Positions 1-6,219 of a stretch of 7,709 nt of DNA are shown in pieces (the stretch's first letter is position 1; every line of letters starts with the position of its first letter). The DNA is taken from assembly GCA_017958465.1 (NCBI GenBank), contig JAGDCQ010000249.1:1-7709 (forward strand), read 5' to 3'. A program made the position numbers and the translations under genes. The DNA is from Lachnospiraceae bacterium. Its GTDB lineage: Bacteria; Bacillota; Clostridia; Lachnospirales; Lachnospiraceae. The notes under the pieces are model-generated. The model was not told where the DNA came from. It saw nothing but the letters and a program-made list of their open reading frames with translations, and searched no databases.

Positions 1-823
1 AGGTATAGCAAAGCTTAAGGAAGTTGTGGATACTCTTATCGTTATCCCCAACGACAGGCTTATTTCCCTTGTTGACAGGCGTACTTCCATGCCGGACGCA
101 TTAAAGAAGGCAGACGAAGTGCTCCAGCAGGGCGTTCAGGGTATCACGGACCTTATCAATGTTCCCGGTATCCTTAACCTCGACTTTGCAGACGTTCAGA
201 CTGTTATGAAGGACAAGGGCGTTGCACATATCGGTATCGGTACCGCTACAGGCGAGGACAAGGCACAGCAGGCTATCCAGAAAGCTATTTCCAGCCCGCT
301 CCTTGAGACCAGTATCGAAGGCGCTACAGACTTTATCATCAACGTTTCCGGCGATATCACACTTATCGAAGCAAGCGAAGCCGCACAGGTTGTGGAAGAG
401 CTCGCGGGCGACGGTGCAAACTGCATCTTTGGTGCCGTTTATGATGATTCCGTTCCGGATTACTGCTCCATCACGATCATTGCTACAGGGCTTAATTCCA
501 ACGGTGCTTTTGCCGTTAACACCCCTACGTTCCTCAGCGGGAGCAGGCTTGGTGTAAATAAGCCCTCAACAGGAGCCGCAGATTTCGGTTTCAACTACAC
601 AGGAGCTCCGCTCCATGCGCCTGCCGGCAATACAACAGTTAAGCCCGCGCCTACGTATACAGCGCCCGCCACACCGGTCAATGTTAATCCCGCACCGGCA
701 CCTTCAACGGCGGTTCCCGCAAGTACCAAGGCTCCCGAGCCTCAGACAAAGACTGTACGGCCTTCAAGCACAAGTGAACAGTTTGTAAAAATTCCCGAGT
801 TTTTAACAAGGAATCATAAATAA
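1..823 (+). CDS. ftsZ: Cell division GTPase FtsZ, C-terminal part (5' end outside window)
   Basis: Tubulin-like GTPase that polymerises into the Z-ring at the division site. Base 1 is the third base of a codon and the frame is open back to the edge, so the N-terminal GTP-binding half, including the GGGTGTG loop, lies upstream. The GTG at 26 is an internal Val codon, not a start. Seen: the IPNDRL segment (about 44-61), the T7 synergy loop NLDFADV at 176-196 with both catalytic Asp residues (182-184 and 191-193), the AISSPLLE segment, and the end of the globular domain at IIATG near 490. A linker of roughly 90 residues, rich in Pro, Ala, Thr and Ser, follows. The protein ends in KIPEFLTRNHK, the conserved peptide that in the family binds FtsA, SepF and ZapD-type partners. 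A strong terminator follows at once, so ftsZ is the last gene of its unit. No odd residues seen. Confidence 0.97.
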   Translation, partial: GIAKLKEVVDTLIVIPNDRLISLVDRRTSMPDALKKADEVLQQGVQGITDLINVPGILNLDFADVQTVMKDKGVAHIGIGTATGEDKAQQAIQKAISSPLLETSIEGATDFIINVSGDITLIEASEAAQVVEELAGDGANCIFGAVYDDSVPDYCSITIIATGLNSNGAFAVNTPTFLSGSRLGVNKPSTGAADFGFNYTGAPLHAPAGNTTVKPAPTYTAPATPVNVNPAPAPSTAVPASTKAPEPQTKTVRPSSTSEQFVKIPEFLTRNHK

Positions 824-832
824 TCAAAAGCT

Positions 833-869
833 AGACCTCGGAGAAGTGATCTTCCCGGGGTCTTTTTTT
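833..869 (+). terminator. Rho-independent terminator after ftsZ
   Basis: The left arm GACCTCGG (834-841) pairs with CCGGGGTC (855-862), with one T-G wobble. An inner stem GAAG/CTTC (843-846 with 851-854) closes a TGAT loop, with A842 bulged. A833 can pair with T863. Seven T residues follow directly (863-869). Stem, GC content and T-run are all typical of a strong intrinsic terminator. It starts 10 bases after the ftsZ stop and separates ftsZ from the next unit. Confidence 0.93.
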
Positions 870-899
870 AATATTTTTATGGGTTTATACCGATAAATA

Positions 900-908
900 T
901 GCTATAAT
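900..908 (+). promoter_or_regulatory. Extended -10 promoter for the nuclease-mrp unit
   Basis: TGCTATAAT carries a perfect TATAAT (903-908) with the TG of an extended -10 at 900-901. At 17 bp spacing the -35 position (880-885, TGGGTT) matches poorly, as is common for extended -10 promoters. The surroundings are AT-rich. A transcription start near 914-917 would leave a leader of about 30 bases before the ATG at 946. It lies between the ftsZ terminator and the ribosome binding site of the next gene, where a promoter is expected. Confidence 0.75.
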
Positions 909-945
909 ATTCATACAAAATGTAATATGCATAAAGGAGAAGTGT

Positions 946-2553
946 ATGCAGCTTACCTTCATCGGAGCAACACACGAAGTTACAGGTTCATGTCATTATG
1001 TCAAAGCTTGCGGGAAGAGCTTTCTTGTGGACTGTGGTCTCGAACAGGGAGAAGATATTTTTGAAAACAAGGAGATCCCTGTTAACGCTGCAGATGTGGA
1101 CTTTGTGCTCATTACCCATGCCCACATCGACCACACGGGTATGCTTCCGTGGCTTTACGCAAGGGGGTTCCGCGGGCCTATCTACGCTACGCAGCCTACC
1201 TGCGAGCTGTGCGATATCATGCTGCGTGATTCCGCACATATCCAGACTGCAGAAGTCGAGATGCACAACAAGAAGGGCAAGAGGGCCGGCAGAAAGAGCG
1301 TGGATCCTCTCTACGAGATGAAGGATGCCCTGGGAGTTATCAAGCTCTTCAAGGGCTATGCATATAATACAGACATTGAGGTAGCGGAGGGGATCACCAT
1401 CCGCTTTACGGATGTGGGCCACCTTCTGGGGTCCGCAAGTATCACCGTTACAATGAAGGAAGACGGTGCTACGAGGACTGTTGTTTTCTCCGGCGATATC
1501 GGAAACGACCTTACTCCGCTCATCAAGGAGCCTGATTACGTTAAACATGCGGACTACGTTGTAATGGAGTCCACTTACGGTGACAGGTTACATTCAAGCG
1601 AACACCCCGACTATGTTTCGGAGCTTGCAAGGATCACCCAGGAAACCCTCGACAAGGGCGGAAACCTTGTTATCCCTGCTTTTGCTGTAGGCAGGACACA
1701 GGAGATGCTTTTCTACTTCAGAAAAATAAAACAGCAGGGGCTTGTGACCGGGCACGGCAATTTCAAGGTCTACATGGACAGCCCCCTTGCCATCGAAGCT
1801 ACCACCATCTTCAACCGCAACATGGATATGTGTTTCGATGAAGAGGCTCTCGAGCTCGCTAAACAGGGGATCAACCCCCTTACTTTCCCGGGCCTGCGCT
1901 ATGCCATCACCAGCGATGAATCGAAACTTATCAATTTCGACGACACACCAAAGGTAATCATCTCTGCATCAGGTATGTGCGATGCCGGACGTATCAGGCA
2001 CCACCTGAAATATAACCTCTGGAAGCCGGAGAGTACCATACTCTTTGTAGGCTACCAGGCAAACGGGACTCTCGGCCGTCTTATCCTTGACGGCGTAAGG
2101 TCAGTTAAGCTCATGGGCGAGGAGATTGAAGTTCTTGCCACTATTTCAGTGCTTGAAGGCTTTTCCGGCCATGCAGACAAGAACGGCCTTATCAGATGGG
2201 TAACGGCCTTCGACGAAAAGCCTAAGAAAGTTTTTGTGGTACATGGTGAAGATGCTGTCACGGAGAAGTTTGCGGGTGTCCTTCGGGATGAGTACGGCCT
2301 TGACTCTTACGCGCCTTACTCGGGGACTGATTTTGACCTTATCCGCGGTGAGTTTATAAATGAGGCTTTCGGTGTCCGGCTCGTGGACAAGAAGGACGAC
2401 AAAAAACGCAAGGTTTCCGCTGTGTTTGCACGTCTTATCGCTGCGGGAGAGCGCCTTATGGCAGTTATCAACCACAACGAGGGCGGAGCCAACAAGGATC
2501 TTGGGAAGTTTGCAGACCAGATCAATTCCCTCTGCGACAAATGGGACAGGTAG
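946..2553 (+). CDS. MBL-fold / beta-CASP RNA-processing nuclease (CPSF73/Ysh1-like)
   Basis: Predicted zinc-dependent RNA endo- or exonuclease of the metallo-beta-lactamase/beta-CASP group (bacterial relatives of CPSF-73), cytoplasmic, 535 residues. The MBL core has the zinc ligands: LVDCG with Asp29, THAHIDH with His58, His60, Asp62 and His63, then His159 (VGHLLGSAS) and Asp184 (FSGDIG). The beta-CASP and C-terminal parts carry motif A Glu208 (MESTYGD), motif B His409 (FSGHAD) and motif C His433 (VVHGE). All expected catalytic residues are present, so the enzyme should be active. The beta-CASP insert spans about 210-390, including PAFAVGRTQE at 244-253. After residue 480 comes a Lys/Asp-rich stretch and a predicted helical tail of about 45 residues, longer than minimal members of about 430 residues. 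AAAGGAG at 933-939 supports the ATG start. It is the first gene of its unit, 24 bases before mrpE. Its RNA target cannot be told from sequence; classification as RNase J is unlikely given the CPSF-type SGHAD and VHGE pattern. Confidence 0.92.
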   Translation: MQLTFIGATHEVTGSCHYVKACGKSFLVDCGLEQGEDIFENKEIPVNAADVDFVLITHAHIDHTGMLPWLYARGFRGPIYATQPTCELCDIMLRDSAHIQTAEVEMHNKKGKRAGRKSVDPLYEMKDALGVIKLFKGYAYNTDIEVAEGITIRFTDVGHLLGSASITVTMKEDGATRTVVFSGDIGNDLTPLIKEPDYVKHADYVVMESTYGDRLHSSEHPDYVSELARITQETLDKGGNLVIPAFAVGRTQEMLFYFRKIKQQGLVTGHGNFKVYMDSPLAIEATTIFNRNMDMCFDEEALELAKQGINPLTFPGLRYAITSDESKLINFDDTPKVIISASGMCDAGRIRHHLKYNLWKPESTILFVGYQANGTLGRLILDGVRSVKLMGEEIEVLATISVLEGFSGHADKNGLIRWVTAFDEKPKKVFVVHGEDAVTEKFAGVLRDEYGLDSYAPYSGTDFDLIRGEFINEAFGVRLVDKKDDKKRKVSAVFARLIAAGERLMAVINHNEGGANKDLGKFADQINSLCDKWDR

Positions 2554-2577
2554 CCCCGTACCAAAGGAGTTTTATAT

Positions 2578-3051
2578 ATGCCGCTTTTGTTTTTCATATT
2601 CTTCCTGATTTTGAACGGGAAAATAACCCTTGAGATATGTATCTTCGGCGCTGTCATTGCAGGTGTCATGTCGCTTTTTGCGTGGAAGTTCCTGGGCTAC
2701 GACCTTGGAAAAGAGGTAAGGAGCTACAGGTACATAGGGTATTACCTGGTTTACGCGGGGATCGTTGTAAAAGAGATCTTCCTTGCGAACTTCCAGGTGA
2801 TAGGCATGGTCTTTAAGTTCGGCTATAAGCCAAAGCCAGTCCTTGTGTCCTTTAAGACCCCGCTGAAGAGCGAGTTTGCAAGGGTTGCCCTTGCGAATTC
2901 CATAACGCTTACTCCGGGCACCATTACAGTGGAGCTCGAAGGGGACCATTTTACGGTACATTGCCTGGACGAGCGCTTTGTTTGCGATTTTAACGAGAAC
3001 ATTTTTACGAAATATCTTCTTAAGATAGAGCAGAAGACAGCAAAGAAATGA
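2578..3051 (+). CDS. mrpE: Mrp/Mnh cation:proton antiporter subunit E (MbhA-like)
   Basis: Small membrane subunit of multisubunit Na+/H+ antiporters and of Mrp-linked membrane hydrogenases (MbhA). 157 residues, the normal family length. Seen: hydrophobic segments at about 3-13, 16-38 and 52-75, then a soluble C-terminal domain. That domain carries the family hallmark LANSITLTPGTITVEL (about 105-120), followed by a strand ending in HCLD. In known complexes MrpE is needed for assembly or activity but holds no ion channel of its own. The start is ATG with AAAGGAG at 2563-2569, eight bases upstream. It begins 24 bases after the nuclease stop with no terminator or promoter between, so the two are probably cotranscribed. 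The stop at 3049-3051 is 39 bases before the preferred mrpF start. Confidence 0.93.
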   Translation: MPLLFFIFFLILNGKITLEICIFGAVIAGVMSLFAWKFLGYDLGKEVRSYRYIGYYLVYAGIVVKEIFLANFQVIGMVFKFGYKPKPVLVSFKTPLKSEFARVALANSITLTPGTITVELEGDHFTVHCLDERFVCDFNENIFTKYLLKIEQKTAKK

Positions 3052-3078
3052 TCTTTGAAACTATCTAGGATCCGGACC

Positions 3079-3084
3079 AGAGGT
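3079..3084 (+). promoter_or_regulatory. Ribosome binding site that selects the TTG start of mrpF
   Basis: AGAGGT lies six bases before the TTG at 3091. The other in-frame candidate, TTG at 3055, has no Shine-Dalgarno-like sequence ahead of it and would add 12 polar, basic residues not expected in this family. Confidence 0.65.
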
Positions 3085-3090
3085 AACGCT

Positions 3091-3525
3091 TTGAACATCG
3101 AAGATGCATATAAATACTTTAATATCGCCATTCTTATCGTGATAGCTATCTTTATCCTGCTTGTGTTCGTGAGGGTTATAAAAGGACCCTTGCTGGCGGA
3201 CAGGATAGTGGGTATCAACTCTGTAGGCACGCTTGTTATCTGTACTGTCTGCGTGCTGGCCTCCTACCTTAACGAGGACTATCTGCTGGATGTTGCAATC
3301 CTTTATGCCCTGATCAGCTTTCTTGCTGTGGTGGTGCTTACCAAGATCTACAGCGGCGTTTATAAGAACAGGATAGAGCAGGAGCGCCTTAAGCGTGAGA
3401 AGGAGGCTTCCGAAAGGGCCCAGAGCGAGGCTGTTCAGGCGGAGTCCCTTGCCACTGCGGCTGTGAGCAGTACCGTGGGAGCAAAGCTGACACACGCAGA
3501 TACTGAGACAACACCCACAAAATAG
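3091..3525 (+). CDS. mrpF: Mrp/Mnh cation:proton antiporter subunit F (MbhB-like) with long charged tail
   Basis: Three-helix membrane subunit of Mrp-type antiporters (MbhB in Mrp-linked hydrogenases). From the TTG start at 3091 it has 144 residues; TTG at 3055 is possible but lacks a ribosome binding site. Hydrophobic helices lie at about 10-29, 42-60 and 65-84. The signature KGPLLADRIVGIN (31-43) sits between helices 1 and 2, and LLDVAILYALISF (65-77) opens helix 3. These match the family core of about 90 residues. The remaining 50 or so residues are unusual: a Glu/Lys/Arg-rich, probably helical stretch (about 94-118), then a Ser/Thr/Ala-rich low-complexity end. The frame is open with no sign of a frameshift, so the tail is probably real. 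It lies between mrpE and mrpG in the usual E-F-G order. Confidence 0.9.
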   Translation: MNIEDAYKYFNIAILIVIAIFILLVFVRVIKGPLLADRIVGINSVGTLVICTVCVLASYLNEDYLLDVAILYALISFLAVVVLTKIYSGVYKNRIEQERLKREKEASERAQSEAVQAESLATAAVSSTVGAKLTHADTETTPTK

Positions 3526-3543
3526 TTTTTAAACCTCATTTTT

Positions 3544-3547
3544 GGAG
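3544..3547 (+). promoter_or_regulatory. Ribosome binding site that selects the ATG start of mrpG
   Basis: GGAG lies six bases before the ATG at 3554. An upstream in-frame TTG at 3542 overlaps this site and so is an unlikely start. Confidence 0.65.
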
Positions 3548-3553
3548 AATACA

Positions 3554-3895
3554 ATGGTAGACTGGATAGTTTTTGGTGTATCGTCCACACTCATAGTTCT
3601 TGGACTTTTTATATTTGCTTCTGCAGTAACGGGCCTGTACAGGTTCGATTTCTGCATGAACAGGATGCATGCGGCTGCCGCCGGAGACACCCTCGGGATA
3701 CTGCTGGTGCTTGCGGGGCTTATGGTCAGGAGCGGCCTGACTTTTGCATCCGCAAAGATGCTTTTGATCATCGTATTTTTCTGGTTTGCAAGCCCTGTTT
3801 CAGGCCATCTTATCACAAAGCTCATGCATGTTGTTGAAGAACACGACGGAAAAGAGCAGGGGAAGAAGTCGATCCACTACGAGGATCGCACCTGA
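3554..3895 (+). CDS. mrpG: Mrp/Mnh cation:proton antiporter subunit G (MbhC-like)
   Basis: Small membrane subunit of Mrp-type antiporters (MbhC in Mrp-linked hydrogenases), 113 residues, normal length. Seen: hydrophobic helix at about 4-24, then GLYRFDFCMNRMHAA (27-41) and GDTLGILLVLAG (44-55), which correspond to the family pattern of a GLYRFPD-like turn, a RxHA motif and a DTLG motif. Helix 3 (67-86) ends in WFASPVSGHLI, another family hallmark. The tail of about 25 residues is charged and probably cytoplasmic. The intergenic gap from mrpF is 28 bases, with no terminator. The subunit has no ion-pumping activity by itself in known systems and works as part of the E-F-G membrane arm. Confidence 0.93.
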   Translation: MVDWIVFGVSSTLIVLGLFIFASAVTGLYRFDFCMNRMHAAAAGDTLGILLVLAGLMVRSGLTFASAKMLLIIVFFWFASPVSGHLITKLMHVVEEHDGKEQGKKSIHYEDRT

Positions 3896-3946
3896 TACCT
3901 TTGTTTTGGGCTTTGGCCTGTCTTTCAAAATCCGGGGAGAATCATT

Positions 3947-4225
3947 ATGGAAATATTCGCGATATTATTGCTTTTGATCCTGATCGTATGCGCGGTCACA
4001 GTTGCATTTACAAAAAACATCCTTACGGGGATCATCATTTTTATGGCTTACAGTCTTGTTATGTCCGTCATCTGGATGCTGCTTGAAAGTCCGGACCTTG
4101 CCATTACGGAAGCAGCCGTGGGAGCGGGTGTTACAAGTCTGCTTTTCTTTGTGGCCCTTAAGCGTATCCATGCGCTGAAAAGCCCGGAAGAGGAGAAAAA
4201 AGAGGATCAGGCGGAAAAGCTGTGA
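3947..4225 (+). CDS. DUF4040 / MbhD-like subunit (MrpA C-terminal-domain homologue)
   Basis: A 92-residue membrane protein with three hydrophobic helices (about 2-20, 25-47 and 56-72) and an acidic/basic cytoplasmic tail. The motif ESPDLAITEAAVGAG (47-61) is the hallmark of the DUF4040 domain. That domain occurs as a free subunit (MbhD in membrane-bound hydrogenases, often annotated as antiporter subunit B) or as part of the MrpA C-terminus. Glu47, Asp50 and Glu55 are the acidic residues most likely to matter for ion movement (inferred from family position). GGGGAGA at 3934-3940 supports the ATG. The 51-base gap from mrpG has no terminator. In complete loci the genes for MbhE, MrpB, MrpC and MrpD follow; here the next gene is an unrelated nucleotide-sugar enzyme. 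Naming it mrpB would be misleading, as it lacks the MnhB domain. Confidence 0.85.
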   Translation: MEIFAILLLLILIVCAVTVAFTKNILTGIIIFMAYSLVMSVIWMLLESPDLAITEAAVGAGVTSLLFFVALKRIHALKSPEEEKKEDQAEKL

Positions 4226-4230
4226 ATAAA

Positions 4231-4252
4231 AAAGTTATTGCAATATAACTTT
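4231..4252 (+). repeat. AT-rich inverted repeat over the -35 region
   Basis: AAAGTTAT (4231-4238) and ATAACTTT (4245-4252) form a perfect 8-base inverted repeat with a TGCAAT loop. As RNA it would be a weak AT-rich hairpin five bases after the stop of the MbhD-like gene, followed only by CCTT rather than a T-run, so it is at best a poor terminator. As DNA it spans the -35 box of the next promoter, a plausible place for a repressor or activator site. Which role holds cannot be told from sequence. Confidence 0.55.
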
Positions 4253-4266
4253 CCTTAAAGTATAAT
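4238..4266 (+). promoter_or_regulatory. Sigma-A-type promoter for the dehydratase-LCP unit
   Basis: -35 TTGCAA (4238-4243) and a perfect -10 TATAAT (4261-4266) are separated by exactly 17 bases. Transcription would begin near 4273, leaving a leader of about 33 bases before the ATG at 4306. The position between two functionally unrelated gene groups supports it. Confidence 0.82.
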
Positions 4267-4305
4267 TAATACGTTTGACTACCTAATATTTCCACGGAGA
4301 CAGAT

Positions 4306-6165
4306 ATGAAAAAGACCGGAGATAAACATTTTCTGAAGGCATCCCTGCTTGTGATATATGATATCATCACCATCAATATTGCAGGTTTTTTAAGCCTTCT
4401 GATCCGTTTCGATTTTAAATATTCGGAGATCCCCCAGAACCTGATGGATCATTTCATAAAGTATATGCCTTACAGCACTGCCATCATCATCCTTGTGTAT
4501 TTCCTTGGGCGTCTGTATCACAGTGTATGGCATCTCGCAAGCTTTAATGAAGTCTTCAATATCGTTTTCTGCTGCCTTTTCTGCGAAGGTATCGAGTTTG
4601 GCATGACTACGCTGCTGAATCTCAAGATGAACAGCAGTTACTACGTCATGGTCTGCATCTTCCGTATGGGATTTGCGGTATTTGCAAGGTTCTTCTACAG
4701 ACTTTCCCGCATGTTTGCGGTGGAGTATATGACCAAGCACAAAGACGGACAGAAGTCCGTAATGATCGTTGGTGCGGGAGAGGCCGGCAAAATGCTTGTC
4801 GACGAGATCCACACCAGCAAATATATAGATTATTACGCAGCTTGCTTCATAGATGACCGTGCAAGCATTATAGGCCGCACCGTTGCCGGTGTTCCGGTAG
4901 TGGGTGACAGGTCAAAAATCATCGAGATGGTGGACAAATATAAGATCGACATCATTTTTATCGCCATCCCTTCCATGTCCACAAAAGACAGGAAAGATCT
5001 TGTTAACATCTGCCAGGAGACGGGCAGGGAAGTGCGTATTCTTCCCGGCGTTTACCAGCTGGTTAACGATACTGTCTCTGTGAGCCGTCTCAGAAAAGTA
5101 AACATCGACGACCTTCTTGGCCGCGATCCCATAGTAATCGATTCTAACTCCGTTTTTGATACCCTAAGGGGCAAGAGGATCCTTGTAACGGGAGGCGGCG
5201 GAAGTATAGGTTCAGAGCTCTGCAGGCAGATTGCAGCTCACGCTCCGGGCCAGCTTATCATCTTCGATATTTACGAGAACAACGCCTACGATATCCAGCA
5301 GGAGCTGAGGCGCAAGTTCCCGTCACTAAATATGGAAGTGCTGATCGGCTCTGTAAGAAATACTCACAGGATCAATTCTATTTTCGAGAAATACAGGCCT
5401 GAGGTTGTGTTCCATGCTGCGGCCCACAAACATGTGCCCCTTATGGAGGACAGTCCCAACGAAGCTATAAAGAACAACGTTTTCGGTACATATAAGACAG
5501 CAAAGGCTGCAGCCGCTTTTGGCACAGAGAGGTTTATCCTCATCTCGACAGACAAGGCTGTAAACCCCACAAACATCATGGGTGCCAGCAAGCGTCTCTG
5601 CGAGATGGTCATCCAGATGATGAACGCTACCCAGAGCACCACCCGTTTTGCGGCTGTGCGCTTTGGAAACGTGCTCGGAAGCAACGGTTCCGTTATCCCG
5701 CTTTTCAAAAAGCAGATCGAAGAAGGCGGCCCCGTTACAGTTACGCATAAGGATATCATCCGCTATTTCATGACTATTCCCGAAGCTGTTTCCCTGGTGC
5801 TTCAGGCCTCTGTTTACGCAAAGGGCGGCGAGATCTTCGTCCTTGATATGGGCGAGCCCGTAAAGATCGATACACTTGCAAGGAACCTTATCCGCCTCTC
5901 CGGTTATACTCCGGATGTGGATATAGAGATAAAATACACAGGCCTGCGTCCCGGCGAGAAGCTTTACGAAGAGATGCTGATGGATGAAGAGGGCCTGCAG
6001 AACACCGATAACGGTCTTATCCACATCGGAAAGCCCATCGTAATGGACTACGACAGGTTCAATCAGGAGCTTCAGGAGCTTTATGACGCCTGCTGCCAGG
6101 ATGATGAGCATATAAAGGCTAAAGTGGCACAGATCGTTCCCACCTATAAGGCATCAAAGAACTAA
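4306..6165 (+). CDS. Membrane-anchored nucleotide-sugar 4,6-dehydratase, CapD/PglF/EpsC family
   Basis: Polysaccharide biosynthesis enzyme of 619 residues, typical for full-length family members. Family chemistry is NAD(P)-dependent 4,6-dehydration of UDP-GlcNAc (or a related UDP-sugar), the first step to amino- or deoxy-sugars of capsule, exopolysaccharide or glycans. Four hydrophobic segments lie at about 11-33, 54-71, 83-104 and 113-131. A first Rossmann-like domain follows with VGAGEAGK (155-162), then the SDR catalytic domain with TGGGGSIGSE (295-304) and FHAAAHKHVPLME (369-381). The active-site segment STDKAVNPTNIMGASKR has Thr415, Asp416, Lys417, with Met425 in place of the usual SDR Tyr and Lys429. 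This swap is normal for the PglF/FlaA1 group, so the enzyme should be active. LRPGEKLYEEML (547-558) is also conserved. CGGAGA at 4295-4300 supports the start. The exact product sugar and stereochemistry (C5-retaining or inverting) are not resolved. Confidence 0.93.
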   Translation: MKKTGDKHFLKASLLVIYDIITINIAGFLSLLIRFDFKYSEIPQNLMDHFIKYMPYSTAIIILVYFLGRLYHSVWHLASFNEVFNIVFCCLFCEGIEFGMTTLLNLKMNSSYYVMVCIFRMGFAVFARFFYRLSRMFAVEYMTKHKDGQKSVMIVGAGEAGKMLVDEIHTSKYIDYYAACFIDDRASIIGRTVAGVPVVGDRSKIIEMVDKYKIDIIFIAIPSMSTKDRKDLVNICQETGREVRILPGVYQLVNDTVSVSRLRKVNIDDLLGRDPIVIDSNSVFDTLRGKRILVTGGGGSIGSELCRQIAAHAPGQLIIFDIYENNAYDIQQELRRKFPSLNMEVLIGSVRNTHRINSIFEKYRPEVVFHAAAHKHVPLMEDSPNEAIKNNVFGTYKTAKAAAAFGTERFILISTDKAVNPTNIMGASKRLCEMVIQMMNATQSTTRFAAVRFGNVLGSNGSVIPLFKKQIEEGGPVTVTHKDIIRYFMTIPEAVSLVLQASVYAKGGEIFVLDMGEPVKIDTLARNLIRLSGYTPDVDIEIKYTGLRPGEKLYEEMLMDEEGLQNTDNGLIHIGKPIVMDYDRFNQELQELYDACCQDDEHIKAKVAQIVPTYKASKN

Positions 6166-6166
6166 A

Positions 6167-6198
6167 AGACTAAGCCTCCCCAAGGGAGCGGCAGGTCT
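6167..6198 (+). other. Imperfect hairpin between dehydratase and LCP gene
   Basis: CTCCC (6176-6180) pairs with GGGAG (6184-6188) around a CAA loop, and the outer arms AGAC (6167-6170) and GTCT (6195-6198) also match. No T-run follows on the + strand, so it is not a standard terminator. It could stabilise RNA ends or tune the ratio of the two genes, but there is no direct evidence. Confidence 0.35.
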
Positions 6199-6219
6199 AA
6201 ATAAGCTGGAGCAAATGAA

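Noticed and set aside
26..28. GTG as the start of a separate 265-residue protein
   Set aside because: The frame is open upstream to the window edge and the upstream residues continue FtsZ sequence, so this GTG is an internal Val codon.
988..1548. Minus-strand open frame of 186 codons inside the nuclease gene
   Set aside because: It lies opposite the catalytic HxHxDH region of a well-supported gene and shows no domain.
3055..3057. TTG as the mrpF start
   Set aside because: No Shine-Dalgarno sequence precedes it and it adds 12 basic residues before the family's normal N-terminus; TTG at 3091 has AGAGGT at good spacing.
4225..4260. Strong terminator after the MbhD-like gene
   Set aside because: The inverted repeat is AT-only apart from one G-C pair and is not followed by a T-run, so efficient termination is doubtful; it is listed instead as a repeat over the promoter.
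5326..6111. Minus-strand open frame of 261 codons inside the dehydratase gene
   Set aside because: The + strand frame there has clear SDR motifs; the antisense product matches nothing recognisable and is rich in Cys and His in a way typical of shadow frames.
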